From NCBI RefSeq assembly GCF_902459525.1, contig NZ_LR699166.1:2988501-3052500 (forward strand): a stretch of 64,000 nucleotides of DNA, read 5' to 3'. The notes below the pieces were generated by a model. It did not search any database. It was given only the letters and a program-made list of their open reading frames with translations, and was not told where the DNA came from. This DNA is from Sideroxydans sp. CL21. Lineage in GTDB: Bacteria > Pseudomonadota > Gammaproteobacteria > Burkholderiales > Gallionellaceae. Position numbers and translations under genes: made by a program. Position 1 is the first letter of the stretch; the number at the start of each line of letters is the position of its first letter. Positions 35,813 through 44,753 of this stretch are shown one piece after another.

Positions 35813-35818
35813 TATAAT
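35813..35818 (+). promoter_or_regulatory. Probable -10 element (TATAAT) for the hybrid kinase gene
   Basis: A perfect TATAAT lies 26 bp before the ATG of the kinase gene at 35844. The expected -35 position (around 35790) reads TAGTGT and is poor, so activation by a regulator is possible. Confidence 0.45.
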
Positions 35819-35843
35819 CGGAGCACCTGTACGGAATAACAGA

Positions 35844-37355
35844 ATGACAGCCAAGAAACTCCGAATATTGCTGGTCGAATCTTCGCACGCAGATGCCCAG
35901 CACACCATGAATAAATTGTCACATTCGGGCTATCTGCCCGATTGCCGGCATGTGGATAACGCAACGGATATGAAAACGGCCCTGTCCGGAGAGCAGTTCG
36001 ACCTTGTGCTGTGCAGCTACGATCCCCCCGGTTTCGGCGGGCTGGCCGCGCTCGAATTGATGCAACACAGCGGCGTTGACTTGCCTTTCCTGTTCCTGTC
36101 CCATGACTTGCGCGAAGAGACCATCATTTACACCATGAGGTGCGGCGCAGACGATTACATCTTCAAGGGCAGCCTGAATCGTCTTGCATCTTCCATTGAA
36201 CATAACCTGCACGCAGCACGCGTCCGGCAGGAACACCGCGATGCGCAGCTGGCATTGCAGGAAAACCAGACCCGACTGCATGCCTTCATTGCCGACCTGC
36301 CGGGCATGGCTTATCAGATGTTGCTGTGTAATGACGGGCATATCACCTTCCCTTACGTCAGCGAAGGATGCCAAGCCCTGTTGGGCATCACTCCGCAAAA
36401 CTTGACCTACAACTCGTCGCTGTTCGAAGCCTTGCTGCATCCCGAAGATTTCAAGTCCTACCAGCAAAGCATGCACGCCTCGGCAGCAAATCTGTCGTTC
36501 TGGAATTGGGAGGGGCGCATCCTCACCATGCCGGACAACGAGGTCAAATGGATCAATTTGCGCTGCAGTCCGCGCAAGACGGTAATTGGCATTCAATGGG
36601 AAGGCATCATCTTCAACATCACCCACAGCAAACTGGCCGAGCTGGAAATCCTGCGTTCCAAGTCCCAGTTGCGCGAATTGTCTTCACACATACAGGATGT
36701 GCGCGAGCAGGAACGCATCGCCATCGCCCGCGAGGTGCATGACGACATGGGTAGCACGCTCACCGCGATCAAGCTGGATATCGCATGGCTGGGCGGCCGC
36801 CTGGCCGACAAGCCCGCGCTTGCCGAAAAGGCAAAGAACATTGAAGTGCTGGTGGACAGATGCCTCGCGGCTGCAGGCAACATCTCGCGCAGCCTCCGTC
36901 CCAGCATACTGGACACATTCGGTATCGTCGCCGCGATCGAGATGGAAGCGGGTGAATTCGAGCAGCGTACCGGCATCTCCTGCGTGTTCGAGCATGACCC
37001 ATCCATCGAAGACATTTCGCCCGACATCTCGATCGCTCTTTTCAGAATCTTTCAGGAAACACTGGCCAATATCACCAAACATGCCCAGGCCAACGAAGTG
37101 GTGGTTCTCATGCACGACCGCGACGGCATTATCGAACTGAAGGTACTGGACAACGGCCGCGGATTCACGGAAGCCGACCGCACCAAACCCCGTTCATTCG
37201 GCTTACGCGGCATCCGCGAAAGGGTAGAATATTTCGGCGGCAGGGTGGAAATCGAAAGCGCCCTCGGCCAGGGAACGCAGATCGGTGTGTATATCCCGCG
37301 CGAAGCTGGCCTCACAGCGACGGACGACCCGTTGTCACAACAGAATCTATTTTGA
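35844..37355 (+). CDS. Sensor histidine kinase with degenerate receiver, PAS and NarX-type kinase domains
   Basis: 503 residues, no membrane segment. Residues 5-125 have a receiver fold, but the acidic pair is lost (VESS at 11-14) and the phospho-acceptor Asp is Ser58 (DLVLCSYDPPGFGG); Lys108 is kept. Residues about 145-260 are PAS-like. The HisKA_3 motif REQERIAIAREVHDDMGSTL has H299. The HATPase ends with DNGRGF and FGLRGIRERVEYFGG. A cytoplasmic kinase for the NarL-type regulator 13 bp downstream; the signal is unknown. Confidence 0.88.
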   Translation: MTAKKLRILLVESSHADAQHTMNKLSHSGYLPDCRHVDNATDMKTALSGEQFDLVLCSYDPPGFGGLAALELMQHSGVDLPFLFLSHDLREETIIYTMRCGADDYIFKGSLNRLASSIEHNLHAARVRQEHRDAQLALQENQTRLHAFIADLPGMAYQMLLCNDGHITFPYVSEGCQALLGITPQNLTYNSSLFEALLHPEDFKSYQQSMHASAANLSFWNWEGRILTMPDNEVKWINLRCSPRKTVIGIQWEGIIFNITHSKLAELEILRSKSQLRELSSHIQDVREQERIAIAREVHDDMGSTLTAIKLDIAWLGGRLADKPALAEKAKNIEVLVDRCLAAAGNISRSLRPSILDTFGIVAAIEMEAGEFEQRTGISCVFEHDPSIEDISPDISIALFRIFQETLANITKHAQANEVVVLMHDRDGIIELKVLDNGRGFTEADRTKPRSFGLRGIRERVEYFGGRVEIESALGQGTQIGVYIPREAGLTATDDPLSQQNLF

Positions 37356-37368
37356 AAAGCGATACCCT

Positions 37369-38001
37369 ATGATAAAAGTGCTGATAGCAGATGATCACGC
37401 ACTCATCCGCAAGGGCCTGAAGCAATTGCTTGACGACACCGATGACATGCGCGTCACCGGCGAGGCAGAGAACGGCATGCAGGCCATCCGCATGGCGGAA
37501 GAAACGGATTACGACGTGGTCTTGCTCGACATCAGCATGCCGGACAAGCACGGCGTCGAAGTTCTCAAACAGCTCAAGGCCAACAAACCCCAATTGCCCG
37601 TGCTGATGCTCAGCATGCATCCGGAAGAGCAATACGCCCTGCGCTCGATGAAAGCCGGAGCGGCCGGTTACCTGAACAAGCAAAGCGCCCCGCTGCAACT
37701 GGTCACCGCCATCCGCCAGGTCGCCAGCGGCAAGAAATACATCAGCACGGAATTGGCCGAGCAACTGGCCAACGGACTGTCGCAAGGCTATCAGGAGTTG
37801 CTGCACCAGACCCTGTCCAACCGCGAATACCAGACACTATGCCTGATGGCCTCGGGCAAGAAACTGAGCGAGATGGCGGATATCATGTCGCTCAGCCCCA
37901 AGACCGTCAGCGTCTATCGCTCCCGTTTGCTTGAAAAGATGAAACTCAAGAACAATGCCGAGGCAATCCATTACGCGATCAGCAATCACCTGATCGAATA
38001 A
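37369..38001 (+). CDS. NarL/FixJ-type response regulator
   Basis: 210 residues from ATG 37369 (MIKVLIADDHALIRKGLKQL). The receiver has the acidic DD pair, the phospho-acceptor in YDVVLLDISMPDKHG (Asp54) and a conserved Lys in AAGYLNKQSA. The C-terminal LuxR helix-turn-helix is LSNREYQTLCLMASGKKLSEMA followed by LSPKTVSVYRSRLLEKM. It is the cognate partner of the upstream kinase. Targets unknown; it resembles UvrY/GacA-type regulators in length. Confidence 0.9.
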   Translation: MIKVLIADDHALIRKGLKQLLDDTDDMRVTGEAENGMQAIRMAEETDYDVVLLDISMPDKHGVEVLKQLKANKPQLPVLMLSMHPEEQYALRSMKAGAAGYLNKQSAPLQLVTAIRQVASGKKYISTELAEQLANGLSQGYQELLHQTLSNREYQTLCLMASGKKLSEMADIMSLSPKTVSVYRSRLLEKMKLKNNAEAIHYAISNHLIE

Positions 38002-38100
38002 CCCGCTCAAATTGGAGCGATAAACAGCCGCTATTCCCTGTTTCGCAACTGCCACACAACCGGATAATGCCCCGCATGAACCCACACCGAATATCTGCCC

Positions 38101-39762
38101 ATGACCAAACCCAAAAATCCTTCTGAAATCGCCCGCGAAACACTGACTGCGCTCGCCTCGCGCAAACTCGCGCCGACGCCGGAACATTATGCACAGATGT
38201 ACCGGGAAATCAGCGGCGAAACCGTACAAGCCCCTTCCGCCGACATCGGTGCAACAACCAGCAAAGGCAAGCTCGTTCCCGCCTGGTCGGAATTGATCCG
38301 GGACTTGTTGCGCCAACTGGAAACACCGCACAAAGGCATCACCATCACCCGCAAGAAGGACGGCGTGGATACCGTGCTGACAAAATTCTCCAAGGATCCG
38401 GAAGTATTGTTCGGCAAATTGCAAAGCCTGCTGCGCTCCTGGTCTACGGCTCCGACAGGCTCCAGCGCCAGCGAACTGGTTCCGTCCGTCATGCCGGACG
38501 CCTCACCCGTCGTTACCTCGCCTCAATCAGTCGCAACTTCCGCCCCTGTGCCTATACAGGGCGATAACAACGAACTGATCGTTCAACTGCGCGAGCTCTT
38601 GGCGCAAACCCTGGAAAACACCCTCTCTACCCAACCCGAGCTGGGCAGCGAAATACAGGCGCTGGTGGAACAAATACGGGCCACAGACAACAAGAATCGC
38701 CTGAACGACCTTGCCAAACAACTGCGCCAGTTCTGGCTCAAACTGGAGTTGCGCGGAGGAGACAAGGTCAAGATACAGGAAGGCCTGCTGCGCCTGTTGC
38801 GCCTGTTGGTCGAAAATGTCAGCGAAATGGTGGAAGACGACAAGTGGCTGCGCGGGCAGATCACCGCACTTCAGCTGATCATCAATGAACCGATGGACAA
38901 GCGCTCCATCGCCGATGCAGAGCGCAATTTGCGCGATGTCATTATCAAACAGAGCACACTCAAACAAAGCCTGACCGATGCCAAGGCAACCCTGAAGAGC
39001 CTCATGACCACTTTCATCGACCGCCTGGGTGACCTGACGGCCAGTACGGGTGAGTACCACAACAAGATAGAAGGCTACAGCCAGAAGATCGGCCAGGCCG
39101 ATAACCTGACCGAACTCAGCCATATTCTTAAAGATGTGATGCACGACACCCGCATCATCCAGACCAGCACCATGCGTTCGCACGAAGAACTGCTCGCCCA
39201 CAAGAAGCAGGCCGATGAGGCCGATGCCCGCATCAAGGAACTGGAACTTGAACTGGAACAAGTCAGCGAACTCGTACGGGAAGACCAGCTGACCGGCGCT
39301 CTCAACCGGCGCGGCCTGGACGAAACCATAGACCGCGAAATCAAGCGTGCCGAACGCGGCCAGTCGGCCGTCAGCGTTGCCCTGCTCGACATCGACAACT
39401 TCAAGCAACTGAATGACGCGCTCGGACACCAGGCCGGCGACCGCGCACTGAAACATTTGACCCAGGTCATTAAAGAAACGCTGCGCCCTGCCGATAGTGT
39501 AGGACGCTACGGCGGCGAGGAATTTCTCATCGTGCTCCCGGATACCGATTTGAAAGCCGGGATCGAGGCCATGCAGCGCCTGCAACGGGATCTGACCAAG
39601 AAGTTCTTCCTGCACAACAATGAGCGGGTTCTGGTCACGTTCAGCGCCGGCGTTGCCCTGCGGCGCGAGAACGAAGACAGCGAAGACCTCATCGGCCGTG
39701 CCGACAAGGCCATGTACAAGGCCAAACAGACCGGGAAGAATCGCGTGGTGGCTGCCGAATGA
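38101..39762 (+). CDS. Cytoplasmic diguanylate cyclase with long helical N-terminal region
   Basis: 553 residues, no membrane segments. Residues 1-370 are largely helical and coiled-coil (KLAPTPEHYAQMYREISG opening; DEADARIKELELELEQVSEL before the catalytic domain). The GGDEF domain (about 385-553) has the active motif GGEEF and an upstream RPAD, a product-inhibition I-site at the correct 5-residue distance. It makes c-di-GMP. Its position between a two-component system and fliC suggests a role in the motile-sessile switch. Confidence 0.9.
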   Translation: MTKPKNPSEIARETLTALASRKLAPTPEHYAQMYREISGETVQAPSADIGATTSKGKLVPAWSELIRDLLRQLETPHKGITITRKKDGVDTVLTKFSKDPEVLFGKLQSLLRSWSTAPTGSSASELVPSVMPDASPVVTSPQSVATSAPVPIQGDNNELIVQLRELLAQTLENTLSTQPELGSEIQALVEQIRATDNKNRLNDLAKQLRQFWLKLELRGGDKVKIQEGLLRLLRLLVENVSEMVEDDKWLRGQITALQLIINEPMDKRSIADAERNLRDVIIKQSTLKQSLTDAKATLKSLMTTFIDRLGDLTASTGEYHNKIEGYSQKIGQADNLTELSHILKDVMHDTRIIQTSTMRSHEELLAHKKQADEADARIKELELELEQVSELVREDQLTGALNRRGLDETIDREIKRAERGQSAVSVALLDIDNFKQLNDALGHQAGDRALKHLTQVIKETLRPADSVGRYGGEEFLIVLPDTDLKAGIEAMQRLQRDLTKKFFLHNNERVLVTFSAGVALRRENEDSEDLIGRADKAMYKAKQTGKNRVVAAE

Positions 39763-39795
39763 GACACCTATCCGGCACGCAATCCTGTTCAGCCC

Positions 39796-39822
39796 TAAAG
39801 TTTTCCCATAAATCTCCGATAA
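39796..39822 (+). promoter_or_regulatory. Sigma-28 (FliA) promoter for fliC
   Basis: TAAAGTTT-N11-TCCGATAA matches the FliA consensus (TAAAGTTT-N11-GCCGATAA) at 15 of 16 positions with exact spacing. It lies about 87 bp before the fliC ATG. Confidence 0.93.
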
Positions 39823-39908
39823 CTGGTTCATACCGCGGTTGATGTGCATCACCAACCAAGGTAAACGGCAAAAAACCGGATCAAAGTGCCACACTAAGGA
39901 GAATTAAA

Positions 39909-41408
39909 ATGTCCCTATTCATCAATACCAACATCGCCTCGCTCTATGCGCAGAACAACGTTGCCAATTCGCAAAGCGCATTGGCCACTTCGATTCAGCG
40001 CCTGTCTTCCGGCCTGCGCATCAATAGCGCCAAGGACGATGCGGCAGGCATGGCGATCGCCGCGCGCATGACTTCACAGATTGGCGGCATGACTCAGGCT
40101 GCTCAAAATGCCAATGATGGTATTTCTCTGGCCCAAACTGCCGAAGGGGCGTTGCAACAAGTTACCAACGACCTGCAAACCATGCGCAACCTGTCTGTCC
40201 AAGCCGCAAACGGCACCAACTCTTCTGGTGACCGCGCCTCCATTCAGGCAAGTATCACCCAGTTGCAAGCAGATATCTCACAGATTGCCCAGAATACCCA
40301 ATATAACGGCTTGAATTTGCTGGACGGCACACTGTCCAATGTGCAATTCCAAGTCGGTGCCAATGCCAACCAAACCGTCTTGGCTTCCATTGGCAATGCG
40401 CAAGCCAACGCGATTGGCAACAACAGCGTTTCTTCCGGCAACGCAGCGGTCATGGCCGTTGCTACAGCAGCAGGCGCGACAAAAGCAGCCAACGGCTACA
40501 CGGTTGCGGCGCCTCTGATCATCTCGGGAGACGGCGCAACGCTCACGATACCCACAGGAACCATCCCCGCCGGCTCCTCAGCCTATACTGTGGCACAAGC
40601 GGTTAACACAGCTGCAAACAACACTACAGGCGTGACGGCCACTGCTCTGACCACTGCAACCTTAGGTAGCTTCTCGGCAGGCGGAACGGTGTCGTTCAAC
40701 TTGTATGGCGCCAACGCAACTGCCGTGGCTATTTCGGCAACGATGGCCAATACAACCGACTATGGCAGCTTGGTCACCGCAATCAACGCCCAATCGACCA
40801 CCACAGGCATTACGGCTGCGGTGGTGAGCGGCTCGATTGCGTTAACCTCGGCAAAAGGTTATGACATCTCTGTTGAGAACTTCCTCAACTCCACTACGGC
40901 GGCTGCTACCACCACTTTGACCGGCGCCTCGGGCGCAGGTGCAGTATTGGGGGCAGCCGTTGGTACCGACAGTTCCACCGTCGGTGGCGTAATCACGTTC
41001 AACTCTTCGAGCAGCTTCAATGTGGTCAACACAGGCGGTACAGGATTGCTCTCCGCAGCAACCATATCAAGCTCGCTGCAAGCAGTATCCAGCATTGACG
41101 TCACATCGATGACCGGCGGCATCCCGACAGGCGCAAACAATGCCTTGCAGATTGTTGATTCCGCGATCAACACCATCAACGGATTGCGCGCCAACTTGGG
41201 CGCATTGCAGAACCGCTTCACCAATGCGCAAAGCTCGTTGACTACCACCAGCACCAACATGCAACAAGCCCGCAGCCGGATTCAGGACACCGACTTCGCC
41301 GCGGAAACTGCGAATCTGACTCACAACCAGATTTTGCAGCAAGCAGGTACTGCAATGTTGGCCCAAGCCAATGCCTTGCCCAACAGCGTGCTGACACTGT
41401 TGAAGTAA
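39909..41408 (+). CDS. fliC: Flagellin
   Basis: 499 residues. The conserved D0/D1 N-terminus (INTNIASLYAQNNVANSQS; RINSAKDDAAGMAIAARM; LQQVTNDLQTMRNLSVQAANG) and C-terminus (IQDTDFAAETANLTHNQILQQ; MLAQANALPNSVLTLLK) flank a variable Ala/Thr-rich surface region at about 150-400. Exported by the flagellar type III system. AGGAGAATTAAA precedes ATG 39909, and a FliA promoter lies upstream. Confidence 0.97.
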   Translation: MSLFINTNIASLYAQNNVANSQSALATSIQRLSSGLRINSAKDDAAGMAIAARMTSQIGGMTQAAQNANDGISLAQTAEGALQQVTNDLQTMRNLSVQAANGTNSSGDRASIQASITQLQADISQIAQNTQYNGLNLLDGTLSNVQFQVGANANQTVLASIGNAQANAIGNNSVSSGNAAVMAVATAAGATKAANGYTVAAPLIISGDGATLTIPTGTIPAGSSAYTVAQAVNTAANNTTGVTATALTTATLGSFSAGGTVSFNLYGANATAVAISATMANTTDYGSLVTAINAQSTTTGITAAVVSGSIALTSAKGYDISVENFLNSTTAAATTTLTGASGAGAVLGAAVGTDSSTVGGVITFNSSSSFNVVNTGGTGLLSAATISSSLQAVSSIDVTSMTGGIPTGANNALQIVDSAINTINGLRANLGALQNRFTNAQSSLTTTSTNMQQARSRIQDTDFAAETANLTHNQILQQAGTAMLAQANALPNSVLTLLK

Positions 41409-41429
41409 GGGCTTAGTATGACCAGTAGC

Positions 41430-41458
41430 CTGGCCGGAGTCATCCGGCCAGGATTTTG
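41430..41458 (+). terminator. Perfect hairpin between fliC and flaG
   Basis: CCTGGCCGG (41430-41438), loop AGTCAT, CCGGCCAGG (41445-41453), then ATTTT. The stem is nine perfect pairs. The T-run is short, so it may act as a partial terminator or RNA-stabilising end that keeps fliC mRNA in excess over flaG-fliD. Confidence 0.7.
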
Positions 41459-41476
41459 AACAAAAGGAGAGGCAAC

Positions 41477-41914
41477 ATGCTTATCCAGAATTTATCAGGT
41501 AATACCGTTCCGACGCCGCCTGCCAGTTATGGCAACGCGGGTACGCCGGTTGTTTCCGTTTCAGCGCCAACCACGGGCAGCGCAACGGTCGAATTACCGC
41601 AGGTAGCAGTGCCTCAAGCCACCGGAACTCAGAGCGCGAATACGCAAACATCGAGCGCTCAGGCCGCACAACCAGCCTCGCAGCCTACCAATGCCCAATT
41701 ACAGAGCGCCTTGGATAAGGTCAACCAGGCCATGCTTCAGGCCAACACGGGTGTGGAGTTCAGCATCGACCAAAGTTCCGACAGGACCCTGATCAAAGTG
41801 GTCGATACCAAGACCGGGGATACGATCAAGCAGTTTCCGTCCAAAGAGATGATTGCCATCAGCCAGTCGATTGACCAGTTTCAGAAAGGTTTGCTGTTAA
41901 AACAGAAGGCATAG
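41477..41914 (+). CDS. flaG: FlaG family protein
   Basis: 145 residues from ATG 41477, with AGGAGAGG just upstream. A low-complexity Thr/Ala/Gln N-terminal half is followed by the FlaG domain (GVEFSIDQSSDRTLIKVVDTK, KTGDTIKQFPSKEM). FlaG affects filament length. It lies between fliC and fliD as in many proteobacteria. Confidence 0.9.
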   Translation: MLIQNLSGNTVPTPPASYGNAGTPVVSVSAPTTGSATVELPQVAVPQATGTQSANTQTSSAQAAQPASQPTNAQLQSALDKVNQAMLQANTGVEFSIDQSSDRTLIKVVDTKTGDTIKQFPSKEMIAISQSIDQFQKGLLLKQKA

Positions 41915-41926
41915 GCGAGACCAAAC

Positions 41927-43936
41927 ATGACGACTTCCTCCGTATCAGGCAACAATGCAGCCACTTCCTCAGCGGGGATAACCACTCCGACGATTGACGT
42001 GGCGGGAATCGTCAGTTCATTGATGGCGGTCGAGCAGCGACCGATCACCACGCTGAACAAACAGATCAGCAGTTACAACGCAAAGATTTCTGCAATCGGT
42101 TCCGTTCAGTCTGCACTGGCGTCGTTTCAAACAGCCGCGCAGGGCCTCAACAATCTGACGTTCAACTCGTTTGCGGCCACTTCGTCGAATACTGCGGCGG
42201 TATCCGCGACTGCGTCCAGCATCGCCAAGCCGGGCAACTATTCCCTGACGATCGGCCAACTGGCACAAGCGCAGAATCTGGTTGTTGCGGGACAAGCCAG
42301 TGCCACGACTGCCATCGGCAGCGGCGCAGCGACCACGCTGACCTTTGACTTCGGCACGATCTCTGGCGGCACACTGACCAACGGCACCTACACCGGCGCC
42401 AGTTACACCTCCAATGGCGGTACCACCAAGAGCGTCACCATCGATTCCAGCAACAACACGCTTTCCGGCATACGCGATGCGATCAACTCCGCCAATGTCG
42501 GCGTGACTGCCAGCATCATCAATGACGGCAGCACTTCACCTTACCGTCTGGTTCTGACTTCAAACACCACCGGTGTTGCCAACAGCATGAAGATTTCCGT
42601 TGCAGGGGATGCGACGCTGAGCGGTCTGTTTTCTGAAAATCCGGCTGGCACCCAGAACCTGTCGCAGACCAGCGCCGCGCAGAACGCGAATTTCACTGTC
42701 AATGGCATCGCCGTCAGCAAGGCATCCAATAGCGTTGGCGATGTAGTGTCGGGTGTCACCTTGAATCTGGCCAGCACTAGCACATCCCCGGTCGCTCTGA
42801 GCGTCGCACCTAATACATCCGCCGTCAGTACGGCCATCAACGGATTTGTGACTGCATTCAATGCCGCAGTCACAGCTATTCAGAACCAGACTAGCTACGA
42901 CCCGACCACCAAGACGGCAGGTACGTTACAAGGGGATGTTTCGCTGAGCATCGTCCAGTCCCAGATGGCGGCGATGCTGACCACAACGATGGGCAGCAAT
43001 CCAAACGGATTTACAAATCTGACCCAGATCGGCATTGGTTTCCAGAAGGATGGCACGCTTGCCGTGGACTCGACCAAACTGAACGCCGCGCTGAACAGCA
43101 ATTATCAAAGTGTCGCCAATTTGTTCGTTGCCGCCGGTAGCGCAACCGACAGCTTGGTGAATTACACCTCGGCCAGCAGCAGCACCAAAGCCGGAACCTA
43201 TGGAGTCAACATCTCCCAGCTGTCTACACAGGGCACAGCAATAGGAAGCACCGCAGCGGGATTAACTATTACCAGCGGCAGCAACGACACCCTGAGCCTG
43301 ACAATTGACGGAACCAGCACCTCGGTGACTATACCTGCCGGCACCTATACCGCGGCCGCGCTGGCTACTCAATTGCAAACCTTGATCAATGGTTCCGCGC
43401 CGATCTCCGGTGCCGGCAAATCGGTCACGGTCTCGCAAAATGCGGGAGTGCTCACCCTGATTTCCAGCAGCTATGGATCTTCTTCCAGCGTTGCGGTCGG
43501 CGGTAATGGCGCCAGCAGTCTGTTTGGCACGCCAACGCAAACCACTGGCCTGGATGTGGCCGGTACCATCAATGGCTTGGCGGCAACAGGCAGCGGTCAG
43601 CTCTTGACCTCATCGAGTGGAGACAGCACAGGGCTATCCGTCGCAATACAAGGCGGTACCACAGGCAATCGTGGCTCCATCAGCTATACACAAGGCCTGT
43701 CCAGCCTCTTCAACAGCCAAATCGCCGCCATGCTGGGAACTAATGGCACGCTTGCGAGTGAAACCACACAGTTCAATAGCAACATCAGCGATGCTCAAAA
43801 ACAGATTGATGCGCTGAATGCCCAAATCGCCGTCGATCAAACCAACCTGACCAACCAGTACGCACAACTGGATGCCATGCTTGGGTCGATGAACTCACTC
43901 AGCAGTTACCTTACTCAACAACTGGCGCGACTCTAG
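41927..43936 (+). CDS. fliD: Flagellar filament cap protein
   Basis: 669 residues, longer than the enterobacterial form (about 470). N-terminal FliD domain (IDVAGIVSSLMAVEQRPITTLNKQISSYNAKISAIGSV) and C-terminal coiled-coil (TQFNSNISDAQKQIDALNAQI; YAQLDAMLGSMNSLSSYLTQQLARL) are intact. The extra length is in the middle, where a flagellin-hook-like module of about 150 residues (SLTIDGTSTSVTIPAGTY) occurs. It caps the filament tip and folds flagellin. Confidence 0.95.
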   Translation: MTTSSVSGNNAATSSAGITTPTIDVAGIVSSLMAVEQRPITTLNKQISSYNAKISAIGSVQSALASFQTAAQGLNNLTFNSFAATSSNTAAVSATASSIAKPGNYSLTIGQLAQAQNLVVAGQASATTAIGSGAATTLTFDFGTISGGTLTNGTYTGASYTSNGGTTKSVTIDSSNNTLSGIRDAINSANVGVTASIINDGSTSPYRLVLTSNTTGVANSMKISVAGDATLSGLFSENPAGTQNLSQTSAAQNANFTVNGIAVSKASNSVGDVVSGVTLNLASTSTSPVALSVAPNTSAVSTAINGFVTAFNAAVTAIQNQTSYDPTTKTAGTLQGDVSLSIVQSQMAAMLTTTMGSNPNGFTNLTQIGIGFQKDGTLAVDSTKLNAALNSNYQSVANLFVAAGSATDSLVNYTSASSSTKAGTYGVNISQLSTQGTAIGSTAAGLTITSGSNDTLSLTIDGTSTSVTIPAGTYTAAALATQLQTLINGSAPISGAGKSVTVSQNAGVLTLISSSYGSSSSVAVGGNGASSLFGTPTQTTGLDVAGTINGLAATGSGQLLTSSSGDSTGLSVAIQGGTTGNRGSISYTQGLSSLFNSQIAAMLGTNGTLASETTQFNSNISDAQKQIDALNAQIAVDQTNLTNQYAQLDAMLGSMNSLSSYLTQQLARL

Positions 43937-43946
43937 GAGTAACAAC

Positions 43947-44414
43947 ATGTCTGTCAAAAACGCACTTAAGGCTTATTCCCACGTTGGCATTGAATCCGGC
44001 ATCACCACGGCCGATTCGCACAAGTTGATTTCGATGTTGTACCAGGGGGCCTTGCTGGCGATCGCGAATGCCAGAAATGCGATGTTGCGCAAAGACATGC
44101 CGGTAAAAGGCAAGTCCATCACCCATGCCATCCGCATCATCGGCGAAGGTCTGCAAGCCAGCCTGGACAAGGAAGTTGGCGGCAAGCTGGCACAGGATCT
44201 GAATGCGCTGTATGACTACATGACTGTGCGTCTGGTTGAAGCCAGCTCGAAAAACGATACCGCAATGCTGGACGAAGTGTCGGGCCTGTTAAATGAAATA
44301 AAAGGCGCCTGGGACATTATCCGTCCGGCGAATAGCGTGGCGCCGGCAGCTGTCGTACCACAACAGCCTGCACCTGTGCACAAACAAGCTGCGCTCGTTT
44401 ACGGAAGGGGTTGA
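43947..44414 (+). CDS. fliS: Flagellin export chaperone
   Basis: 155 residues, four-helix chaperone. Conserved features: AYSHVGIESGITTADSHKLISMLYQGALLAI, KGKSITHAIRIIGEGLQASLD, and GGKLAQDLNALYDYMTVRL. It binds the C-terminus of flagellin in the cytoplasm. A 10-bp gap separates it from fliD. Confidence 0.95.
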   Translation: MSVKNALKAYSHVGIESGITTADSHKLISMLYQGALLAIANARNAMLRKDMPVKGKSITHAIRIIGEGLQASLDKEVGGKLAQDLNALYDYMTVRLVEASSKNDTAMLDEVSGLLNEIKGAWDIIRPANSVAPAAVVPQQPAPVHKQAALVYGRG

Positions 44415-44417
44415 ACG

Positions 44418-44738
44418 ATGTCATTGGTCCTCGAAGATTTCCAGCGTCTCTCCGGCATCACAGGGCAGATGCGCGAAGCCGCAACCGTCGGAGAGTGGGA
44501 TCGCCTGATCTCGCTGGAGCAGGAATGCAAACGCAAATTTGAAGAGATCAAACCGCGCGACGTTATCCCTTCGAGCGCGGAGGAACGCGCCCAGAAGCTG
44601 GCGCTGCTCAAGAAAATCCTCGCCGACGATGCCGCCATACGCAACCGCACCGAGGGTTGGATGGAACAGATACGGCGCATCATGCAAAGCAACCGCAGCG
44701 AGCAACGCCTACAGCAGACTTATCTGGCCAATTACTAG
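44418..44738 (+). CDS. fliT: Flagellar export chaperone FliT-like
   Basis: 106 residues, predicted all-helical and highly charged (EWDRLISLEQECKRKFEEIK), the size and placement of FliT directly after fliS. FliT chaperones FliD and can inhibit FlhDC in enterics. Sequence conservation in the family is low, so the call leans on position. Confidence 0.82.
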   Translation: MSLVLEDFQRLSGITGQMREAATVGEWDRLISLEQECKRKFEEIKPRDVIPSSAEERAQKLALLKKILADDAAIRNRTEGWMEQIRRIMQSNRSEQRLQQTYLANY

Positions 44739-44753
44739 CCGTTTCTGCGATGC

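Noticed and set aside
38527-39894. 455-codon minus-strand open frame opposite the diguanylate cyclase
   Set aside because: Composition is typical of a shadow frame in GC-rich DNA, and the plus strand encodes a clear GGDEF protein.
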